Positions 1 to 5,978 of a stretch of DNA of 11,782 nt are shown in pieces. The notes under the pieces were generated by a model, which saw only the letters and a program-made list of their open reading frames with translations, made no database searches and was not told where the DNA came from. Both the position numbers and the translations under genes were made by a program. Position 1 is the stretch's first letter. Every line of letters begins with the position of its first letter. The DNA comes from Bryobacterales bacterium (lineage in GTDB: Bacteria; Acidobacteriota; Terriglobia; Bryobacterales; Bryobacteraceae), in contig PKZC01000340.1 in NCBI GenBank assembly GCA_003132905.1, positions 16,234 to 28,015 of the forward strand, in the 5' to 3' direction.

Positions 1-122
1 GGCGCGAAATGAACTTCCATATCTTCAGGGTACGGGAGAGCCGCTATTGCAGGCAAATTGCTACGTCTTTCGAGCGAAGCCTCCCACCATCACAGGCCCC
101 GGAAAACCAGCCTGATTTCCAA

Positions 123-173
123 CCGGCTTTTCCCGCACACGCTCAACGGGGCAATCCGGCGTCGAAAAGCCGG
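123..173. repeat. Perfect 10-bp inverted repeat
   Basis: CCGGCTTTTC at 123-132 is exactly complementary to GAAAAGCCGG at 164-173, with 31 bases between. Inside the spacer a smaller CCCG/CGGG pairing (132-135 with 147-150) could stack on the same structure. There is no T tract after it, so it is not a typical intrinsic terminator. Function unknown. Confidence 0.6.
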
Positions 174-350
174 CCGATCACCGCGTCATACTCGTGCCCA
201 GTCTGGTGATCGTCGACAGCGCAATGTGTACGAACGAAATGTCGAGAATTCGAGTACGGGCGGCCATCAGAGAAATCTCGTCCACGCATTCCTCAACCAA
301 CTCCGGCTCGTCGCAAGAGTTGCTCGGTGAACGGATTGAGAATGGATCCT

Positions 351-375
351 GGGAGCGCCAGCCAACGGCGCTCCC
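351..375. repeat. Strong GC hairpin, 9-bp perfect stem
   Basis: GGGAGCGCC (351-359) and GGCGCTCCC (367-375) form a perfect 9-bp stem around the 7-base loop AGCCAAC. The stem is very GC-rich. The bases that follow (GATCGTTGCG) contain no run of T, so an intrinsic terminator is not supported on the plus strand. It could be a protein site, part of a structured leader or RNA, or a remnant of a repeat family. Confidence 0.6.
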
Positions 376-520
376 GATCGTTGCGCCCCATCACATACGG
401 CGTCGTGACTGTGAACTGACACGCCTGGGTTACTATTGAATTTCACCATCACACTTAATTTCCAAGGCCATGCGTTTGCAGAGAAGCTCACGCCGGCCTA
501 ATGCGAATTTTGAGCTGATC

Positions 521-1900
521 ATGACATCGCAATCTAACCGCGATTTGAGCGATCGAATCCAGCCGGTCACACTGCTGATTTGCTATACGCTGGCGGTTTT
601 TGCGTGCTTAACCATCCGGCCGCTCTGGTTGGACGAAGTTCTTCAGTTGATTGTCACCAGTTCGCCATCGATTACAGAAATGAACCGGTTGATTCCCTTC
701 AACATCGGTGCGGTACCGCTGGGATATTTTACGCAGCGCCCCTTCGTCTTGGCCGGCGGCCCCTTCGCCTTCTGGGCACGGCTTCCCTCGGCGTTGTTTA
801 GCGTAGCTTCTTGCTGGTTATTGATTTTGTTGTGTCGCGAGCTGAAGATTTCTCGCTCGACAGGCCTTCTCGCCGCTGGAATCTTTATGGTTATTCCAGC
901 TCAATTCCGCTATGCGACCGAAGGCCGGCCTTATTCGGAAGCTATCTTCTTTATGCTTCTGTCCATGCTTGCAATTGCGAGTTCGGCACGCTCGCTCAGG
1001 TCCAGGACCATACTTCTAGCTTTCTTGGCGATGGTGGCGGCATTGTATACCCAGCCGTACGCGGCCTTAGCAGTGTTCGGCCTGTCGGCATGGAATGCGC
1101 TCACGGGTTTCCGGGCTAAAGAAGGAATGCGATCGGCGATTCCCTTGGCTTGTCTCTGCGTCGCAGCGCTGCTGTTTCTGCCGTGGTACAGGTTCTCAAC
1201 GCAGCAGTGGAACGCCAGCATCCAGCGCAGTGGGTACCCGCAGTTTCACTGGACTTCTGCGGTGGCTTTGGATGCCTTTAAAGGGCTTTCGGGAGGCAGC
1301 TTTTTGTGTTCGCTGGCGCTGCTGATTTTGGTGGCGATTGGAATCCGATTGAGCCGTGCCGGGGTCCGCGGCTTGTTGTTGTCCAGCGCATTGTGCGTGG
1401 TTGTTGGCGTACTGGCGACGGATTCTTTGCGGAATTATTTCTTCGCGGGCCGCCAATTCCTGTTCGCGGTTCCTAGCCTGTCGATTCTCGCCGCTCTGGG
1501 GCTGGCAAGTGCGCTGCGAATAAACAAGGTCGTGGGAACAGCGGCTGCAGCTTTTTTTGCGATTACCGCCCTGGCCAATGACGTCACCATGCAATTGAAT
1601 GCTAAAGAGAACTGGCCGGCGGCGGCAAAACTTCTGGTCGAAGTCGTAAACCAGGGTTACTGCGTTCAGATGGCCGGAGCCGATCAGGGAGGAGTGCAAA
1701 TGTATAGCGTTTTTCAACCCCCCTTGTTGTCTTCCCTCTGCCGCAACCGTGCGGCTACGCCCCGACTGGCTCTGGTATCGAATCTCGCTACGGCGACGAA
1801 CACGTTAGAAGCTTCCGAACGGCAACTGCGGAACATGGGATTCACACTCACACGGACCCTGGCTGTGGGCGGCACAACGATCGAAATGGATGTCCGTTAA
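521..1900 (+). CDS. GT-C fold glycosyltransferase, ArnT/PMT-like (GT39/GT83 type)
   Basis: A polytopic inner-membrane protein of 459 residues that probably moves a sugar from a polyprenyl-phosphate donor to a lipid, protein or glycan on the periplasmic side. After the first membrane segment the loop has the motif LWLDEV (Asp38-Glu39), the acidic pair placed as in the PMT/ArnT superfamily catalytic loop. The motifs RLPSALFS and EGRPYSEA, followed by roughly eight to ten hydrophobic segments, also fit. The last 90 or so residues are soluble. The start is uncertain: the frame is open from an ATG at 470, which adds 17 residues and has AAGG only 2 bases upstream. I prefer 521, which has GAG 6 bases upstream and places the first helix close to the N-terminus. 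Donor and acceptor cannot be told from sequence. The gene is not obviously related to its neighbours. Confidence 0.75.
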   Translation: MTSQSNRDLSDRIQPVTLLICYTLAVFACLTIRPLWLDEVLQLIVTSSPSITEMNRLIPFNIGAVPLGYFTQRPFVLAGGPFAFWARLPSALFSVASCWLLILLCRELKISRSTGLLAAGIFMVIPAQFRYATEGRPYSEAIFFMLLSMLAIASSARSLRSRTILLAFLAMVAALYTQPYAALAVFGLSAWNALTGFRAKEGMRSAIPLACLCVAALLFLPWYRFSTQQWNASIQRSGYPQFHWTSAVALDAFKGLSGGSFLCSLALLILVAIGIRLSRAGVRGLLLSSALCVVVGVLATDSLRNYFFAGRQFLFAVPSLSILAALGLASALRINKVVGTAAAAFFAITALANDVTMQLNAKENWPAAAKLLVEVVNQGYCVQMAGADQGGVQMYSVFQPPLLSSLCRNRAATPRLALVSNLATATNTLEASERQLRNMGFTLTRTLAVGGTTIEMDVR

Positions 1901-1970
1901 AGAGCCCCGGCGCCCATGGTCGCGTGGCGGCGAAATGGCAAGCCTGGGGTACCATGAGAGTTCTAACTTC

Positions 1971-3371
1971 ATGGCCCTCCGTTTCTATAACACTCTCACC
2001 CAGCAAGTTGAGCCTTTTCAGCCGCTGGAAGGCAACACCGTGCGCATGTACACCTGTGGACCCACGGTGTACAATTACGCGCACATCGGCAACTTGCGGA
2101 CGTTCACGTTCGAGGATATTTTGCGGCGCTGGCTGCTCTATCGCGGTTACAAAATGGACCACGTCATGAACATCACCGACGTGGACGACAAGATCATTCG
2201 CAACGCCGCGGCAGAAGGCAAGACGCTGGCCGAGTATACGGCCAAATTCACGGAAGCGTTTCTCGAAGACACCGCAGCGCTCCGTCTGCAGCGCCCCGAA
2301 CGGATGGTGAAAGCCACCGAGCACATCCCGGAAATGGTGGACGCTATCGAGAAGCTGGCCGAGCGCGGCTTCACCTACAATAGCGACGGCTCGGTTTATT
2401 ACCGCATTTCCAAGTTTCCCGGATACGGGAAGCTTTCGCACAACGATTTCACCGGCATCCGCGCCGGCGCGCGTGTGGACGTGGACGAATACGACAAAAC
2501 GGACGCGCGCGATTTTGTTTTATGGAAAGCGCCCAAGGAGGGCGAAGTGTTCTGGGAGAGCGAGATCGGTCCGGGACGTCCTGGCTGGCATATCGAATGC
2601 TCCGCGATGGCCATGAAGTATCTGGGAGACACGCTCGACATCCACGCAGGCGGCGTAGATCTGATCTTTCCGCATCACGAAAACGAAATCGCACAGTCGG
2701 AAGCCATCACATCAAAGCCGTTCGCGCGCTTCTGGCTGCATTCGGAATTTCTGAATGTCGAATCGCAGAAGATGGCGAAATCGGCGGGCAATTTCTTTAC
2801 CCTGCGCGACCTGCAGAAGGAAGGCTATCAACCGGAAGTGGTCCGATATCTGCTGGCATCGGTGCCGTATCGCAAGAAGCTCAACTTCACCTTCGATGGC
2901 TTAAAGGCGGCGGCCACGGCGATCGACCGGCTGCGTAATTTCAAGCTGCGCCTGGAGACTGACAAATATCCCGAAGGCGCCAACGAAAAAATCCTGGAGC
3001 GGACTCAAGCGGCGGCTCACCAGTTCGAAGAGAGCCTGGATGACGACCTGAACACTGCCGAAGCGCTAGCCGCGCTCTTTGAATTTGTACGCGACGCCAA
3101 TACTGCTATGGACGCGGGCCAGTTTCGCGAGGGCAACACCGCCCCGGCGCTCGATTTGCTCGACCGGTTCGATCGCATTTTCGCGGTGCTAGAGCCGACG
3201 CAAGCTGCCGGCGGCCTTTCGGACGTACGTGTCGAGGAACTTGTCCAGGAACGAGCCGCCGCCAAGAAGGCGCGCAACTTCTCGCGATCCGACCAAATCC
3301 GCCAAGAGCTGCTCGACGCCGGGATCGTCTTGGAGGACACTAAAGAAGGAGCGCGCTGGAAGAGGAAGTGA
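1971..3371 (+). CDS. cysS: Cysteinyl-tRNA synthetase
   Basis: A cytoplasmic class I aminoacyl-tRNA synthetase (466 residues) that charges tRNA-Cys with cysteine using ATP. All landmarks are present: the HIGH-type motif HIGN (38-41) in YNYAHIGNLRT, the KMSKS-type motif KMAKS (267-271), and the zinc ligands Cys29, Cys210, His235 and Glu239. These positions are within one residue of the E. coli enzyme, and the length is normal (E. coli 461). The frame is open from an ATG at 1890, but that start overlaps the end of the upstream gene and would add 27 residues with no family counterpart. The ATG at 1971 begins MALRFYNTLT, a typical CysS N-terminus, and has GAGAG ending 10 bases before it. Ala in place of the first Ser of KMSKS is a mild variation. 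The PLP enzyme gene begins 12 bases downstream. Confidence 0.97.
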   Translation: MALRFYNTLTQQVEPFQPLEGNTVRMYTCGPTVYNYAHIGNLRTFTFEDILRRWLLYRGYKMDHVMNITDVDDKIIRNAAAEGKTLAEYTAKFTEAFLEDTAALRLQRPERMVKATEHIPEMVDAIEKLAERGFTYNSDGSVYYRISKFPGYGKLSHNDFTGIRAGARVDVDEYDKTDARDFVLWKAPKEGEVFWESEIGPGRPGWHIECSAMAMKYLGDTLDIHAGGVDLIFPHHENEIAQSEAITSKPFARFWLHSEFLNVESQKMAKSAGNFFTLRDLQKEGYQPEVVRYLLASVPYRKKLNFTFDGLKAAATAIDRLRNFKLRLETDKYPEGANEKILERTQAAAHQFEESLDDDLNTAEALAALFEFVRDANTAMDAGQFREGNTAPALDLLDRFDRIFAVLEPTQAAGGLSDVRVEELVQERAAAKKARNFSRSDQIRQELLDAGIVLEDTKEGARWKRK

Positions 3372-3383
3372 GGTCGTGATCGC

Positions 3384-4574
3384 ATGAAAACTGAAACGAA
3401 AGTCGTACACGCAGGCGACCGCAAGAGAAACCCCGACGCCCCGGGAGCTTTTGTTCCCTCGTCAACGCCCATTTACACCGCTACCACCTACTTATACGAA
3501 GACACCGCCAAGCTGGACCGCGTGCTCGGCCGCGAAGAGCCGGGATTCTGCTATGGCCGCTATGACAACCCCACGCGAACGGGCCTGGAAGAGCTGCTGA
3601 CCGAGCTCGAATCGGGACATAGCTCCCACGTGTGTTCTTCGGGCATGATGGCGATTCACGTGGCGTTGCTCGCGGCGCTTACCGATCGTCGTAAGTCGGT
3701 GCTGGCTGCGAACGCGCTTTATGGCGCGACCACGACATTGCTCACTCAGGTGCTGGAGCCGATGGGCGTGTCGGTGAATTTCGTCGACGTTTGCGATCTC
3801 GCGGCGCTGGATCACAAGATCAATGAAACGAAGCCCGGGTGCATCGTGATGGAGACGATTTCAAATCCATTGCTGCGCGTGGGCGATCTGGATCTCATCG
3901 CGGAGTTGGCGGCCGAGGCCGGAGCGGCTTTAGTGGTAGACAATACTTTCGCCACGCCCCTGCTGATCCGCCCCATTGAACACGGCGCGAATTTTTCGGT
4001 TCACAGCTTGACGAAGTTCTTAGCCGGACATGGCGATGTTCTTGGTGGCGTGGTGGTAACCGATGAGGCGCACTCCGATATCGTGCGCACTCTGTCGCGC
4101 ACTTTGGGCCCCGTGCTCGGCCCATTCGAAAGCTATCTCACGATGCGCGGCATCAAGACCTTCGCGCTACGTATGGAGCGCCAGTGCGCTAATGCCTGTC
4201 GCATTGCGACGTGGCTGCAATCGCATCCCCGCGTTGCGCGCGTCCACTATTTAGCCGATCAGAATCATCCCGATGCCGCCGTCATCCGCCGCCTGCTGCC
4301 CGAAGGGCTGTACGGCGCGCTGGTCCCATTCGAAATCAAGGACGCGACTAAAGAAGACGTATTCCGCTTTATGGACAAATTGAAGCTGGTTGTGCGCGGA
4401 ACCTCGCTAGGCGATGTTCACAGCCTGCTGCTTTACCCGGCCATAGCGTCGCATCGCGAAATCGCGCCCAAACAGCGCGAACGGATGGGCATCGGCGATG
4501 GCCTGGTGCGGTTGTGCGCGGGCATCGAAGCGGTGGAAGATATCATCGCCGACCTCGATCAAGCGCTGAGTTAA
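3384..4574 (+). CDS. PLP-dependent Cys/Met-metabolism (trans-sulfuration) family enzyme
   Basis: A cytoplasmic fold-type I PLP enzyme of 396 residues, the usual length for cystathionine gamma-synthase, cystathionine gamma-lyase, methionine gamma-lyase and O-acylhomoserine sulfhydrylase. The PLP-binding Lys211 lies in HSLTKFLAGHGDVLGG. Asp186 (VVDNTFATP) should pair with the pyridine nitrogen, Tyr57/Arg59 (CYGRYDNPT) should reach the neighbouring subunit's phosphate, Tyr113 should stack on the ring, and Arg376 (LVRLCAGIE) should bind the substrate carboxylate. The C-terminal motif SLGDVHSLLLYPAIASHRE departs from the classic SLGG-ES-hPA-MTH form, so the exact reaction cannot be assigned; lyase and synthase are both possible. 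GAGG sits 10 bases before the ATG. Lying 12 bases after cysS, it is probably co-transcribed with it and works in cysteine/methionine supply or turnover. Confidence 0.92.
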   Translation: MKTETKVVHAGDRKRNPDAPGAFVPSSTPIYTATTYLYEDTAKLDRVLGREEPGFCYGRYDNPTRTGLEELLTELESGHSSHVCSSGMMAIHVALLAALTDRRKSVLAANALYGATTTLLTQVLEPMGVSVNFVDVCDLAALDHKINETKPGCIVMETISNPLLRVGDLDLIAELAAEAGAALVVDNTFATPLLIRPIEHGANFSVHSLTKFLAGHGDVLGGVVVTDEAHSDIVRTLSRTLGPVLGPFESYLTMRGIKTFALRMERQCANACRIATWLQSHPRVARVHYLADQNHPDAAVIRRLLPEGLYGALVPFEIKDATKEDVFRFMDKLKLVVRGTSLGDVHSLLLYPAIASHREIAPKQRERMGIGDGLVRLCAGIEAVEDIIADLDQALS

Positions 4575-4581
4575 GAATTAT

Positions 4582-4699
4582 AGCCGCAGATGAACACGGA
4601 TAAACGCAGATTAAGAGCCTCGAAGCGCGACTTGCAGTCAAGTTTGTGCCCATCCGTGTTAATCGGTGTTCATCTGTGGCCAAAATGTTAGCCGCAGAT
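4582..4699. repeat. Imperfect inverted repeat of degenerate decamers (REP-like), possible bidirectional terminator
   Basis: The arms 4582-4611 and 4652-4681 are inverted copies, identical at 24 of 30 positions, with a perfect core CAGATGAACAC; two of the six differences become G-U pairs in RNA. The loop is 40 bases. Each arm is itself built of degenerate 10-base units: GCAGATGAAC, ACGGATAAAC and GCAGATTAAG at 4586-4615. An extra fragment TAGCCGCAGAT at 4689-4699 repeats 4581-4591 exactly. It fills the gap between two convergent genes, where a stem could end transcription from both sides, but no clear T tract is present. Similar decamer-type intergenic repeats are, as I recall, scattered in several bacterial phyla, so this is probably a dispersed repeat rather than a gene-specific site. 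Confidence 0.7.
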
Positions 4700-4703
4700 T
4701 ACG

Positions 4704-5744
4704 TTAATTTCCGCTGGATTGAATCTGCACCAGCGGCTCATGCTCCGTAGTCGGCGGCGCAGTGCTGGCAATGGTCTGTGGATCGCGCCAGAAATCGAAA
4801 TACGAAATCTGCCGCACGCAGGAAATAGTACACATCGGTGCGCAGCTCTTTTCGGTCAGGTATTCGCGCCGAATATCGTCCACCGTGTACTCAGCAAGCG
4901 GTTTGGCCGGATAGCCGCGCTGCTGCGAGCAGTAGTGCACCAGGCCGTCTTCGCAAATATACAGGTACCGTGAGCCCGCCCGGCAGCGCCAATGGCTGGG
5001 ACGTCCATTCGCGATATCGTCCTGATAGTAATTGATCTGCGAAAAGTTCTTCTTCTCGAAGTTCTTCATCGCCAGGAACACCTTGCGCTCGCGTTCCCCA
5101 ATGGGCCGCAGTTGGCCGCTCGAATCGTGAATGATTCCCACTGTCGAAGTAAATCCCAACTCGATGGCGCGTTTTCCCACCACCAGCGCATCTTCGGGAT
5201 TGTGAATGCCGCCGCCCAACACCGAATTGATGTTCACATGAAACAACGCGTATTCGGATAGAATCTGCAGCTTCTTGTCCAGCACTTTCAGGCTCTTCTT
5301 GGACACGTCGTCCGGCAAGACATTGTCGATGCTGATTTGCATGTGATCGAGCCCGGCATCGTTCAATTGATTCACGCGCTGCGGTGTCAGAAGATAGCCG
5401 TTGGTGATCATCCCAGCCAACATGCCGCGCCTGCGCACGTGCGCAATCAACTGGTCCAGCTCGGGATGTAGCAGCGGTTCACCGCCGCTGAAGGTCACGA
5501 TCGACGTCCCCAGGTCAGCCAGTTGATCCAGACGCTGGGTCATGGTCTCGACTGCTACGGGCTTCGAAAAATCGTCGTACTCGTTACAGTAAGTGCACGA
5601 TAAATTGCACCGGCGGATGGGGATGATGTGCGCCATCACGGGGTGATCCGTCGACGCTGCTCCGCGCACGATCATGCTCAGTTCCCGCGCCCGGCGATTC
5701 AGCGCCCGAAGGTCCCTGCGAGATTTGAATCCCCAATAAGCCAT
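4704..5744 (-). CDS. Radical SAM protein with SPASM-like C-terminal cysteines
   Basis: A 346-residue radical SAM enzyme of unknown substrate. The [4Fe-4S] motif CNLSCTYC (Cys46, Cys50, Cys53) binds the cluster that cleaves S-adenosylmethionine, and FSGGEPLLHP (GGEP at 87-90) is the SAM-binding motif. The C-terminal part carries Cys254, Cys264, Cys272, Cys301, Cys305 and Cys309. The C-x12-G-x4-C piece (Cys254, Gly267, Cys272) matches the start of a SPASM/twitch auxiliary-cluster domain, while the later Cx3Cx3C spacing is not the canonical one. SPASM proteins often modify peptides or proteins, but no precursor peptide gene is visible nearby. About 37 residues precede the core, and Met24 and Met37 are alternative starts; a weak GGGA lies upstream of the chosen one. 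The gene is convergent with the PLP enzyme and divergent from the vWA operon, so it appears to be transcribed alone. Confidence 0.88.
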   Translation of the reverse strand: MAYWGFKSRRDLRALNRRARELSMIVRGAASTDHPVMAHIIPIRRCNLSCTYCNEYDDFSKPVAVETMTQRLDQLADLGTSIVTFSGGEPLLHPELDQLIAHVRRRGMLAGMITNGYLLTPQRVNQLNDAGLDHMQISIDNVLPDDVSKKSLKVLDKKLQILSEYALFHVNINSVLGGGIHNPEDALVVGKRAIELGFTSTVGIIHDSSGQLRPIGERERKVFLAMKNFEKKNFSQINYYQDDIANGRPSHWRCRAGSRYLYICEDGLVHYCSQQRGYPAKPLAEYTVDDIRREYLTEKSCAPMCTISCVRQISYFDFWRDPQTIASTAPPTTEHEPLVQIQSSGN

Positions 5745-5978
5745 GAAAGCTTATTCCCATTGAATCATACTGCTGCAAGAACAGCATGGATTTCGAATCG
5801 AACGGGGCGGCATCCCTTCTCAACTGCGTTTTGGCGCAGGGACGTGCGCCTGGCCATTCTGAATTCTGTATTCTGACTTCTGAATTCTTTTCTGTAACCG
5901 AAGTCGCTACGCCGGACACCTAACATTATGTAGCATGATATGCTGAGAGCGCTGGAAAACCTGTAGTGCCCCGATCCG
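5745..5978. promoter_or_regulatory. Divergent intergenic region, presumed promoters for the radical SAM gene and the vWA operon
   Basis: The two flanking genes start outward from this 234-base gap, so promoters for both should lie here. On the minus strand TATGAT (plus coordinates 5764-5769) lies about 20 bases before the radical SAM start and resembles a -10 box, but no matching -35 is seen. On the plus side, AT-rich sequence at 5921-5944 includes the 13-base palindrome AGCATGATATGCT (5932-5944), a weak operator candidate 34 bases before the vWA start. The centre holds small overlapping GC hairpins (5824-5839 and 5833-5850) and the heptamer repeat listed separately. No clear ribosome site precedes the ATG at 5979. 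Confidence 0.35.
5856..5887. repeat. Heptamer tandem repeat, consensus TGAATTC
   Basis: After a partial unit ATTC (5856-5859), four 7-base units follow without gaps: TGAATTC, TGTATTC, TGACTTC and TGAATTC. The three distinct unit sequences differ at positions 3 or 4 only. Read on the other strand it gives GAATTCA-type units. The repeat lies in noncoding sequence between divergent genes, next to small GC hairpins. It resembles the short heptanucleotide tandem repeats described in cyanobacterial and other genomes; its function is unknown. Confidence 0.75.

Larger units (their letters stand above)
1..520. other. Region without a recognisable gene
   Basis: I see no convincing gene here. The short open frames on both strands are rich in Arg, Ser and His, match no family I recognise and lack good ribosome sites. 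An in-frame TGA at 437-439 closes the frame upstream of the glycosyltransferase. The stretch contains two perfect inverted repeats (123-173 and 351-375), listed separately. The AT-richer part at about 431-462 could hold the promoter of the downstream gene, but no well-spaced -35/-10 pair is visible. It could be untranslated leader, a decayed gene or a structured RNA; the sequence alone does not decide. Confidence 0.5.

Noticed and set aside
351..375. Intrinsic terminator
   Set aside because: The stem is strong, but no T tract follows on either strand and no gene ends just before it.
194..439. Small protein gene just upstream of the glycosyltransferase, in the same frame
   Set aside because: No recognisable domain, no ribosome site, and its codon content and repeats look non-coding; a remnant of a decayed gene cannot be excluded.
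1196..1717. Antisense open frame of 173 codons within the glycosyltransferase gene
   Set aside because: Gln/Arg/Ser-rich translation with no recognisable motif; the sense strand encodes clear membrane helices.
1848..2441. Long antisense open frame of 197 codons
   Set aside because: It lies opposite the conserved N-terminal half of cysS; in GC-rich DNA such frames are expected by codon bias, and the translation matches no family I recognise.
5932..5944. Operator palindrome AGCATGATATGCT
   Set aside because: Arms of only 5 bp occur easily by chance, and there is no second copy or known regulator nearby; mentioned only as a weak candidate in the intergenic entry.
5745..5978. Possible precursor peptide gene for the radical SAM protein
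   Set aside because: The only frames crossing this gap translate the heptamer repeat and hairpins into Ser/Arg/Asn-rich sequence with no leader-like start or plausible ribosome site.
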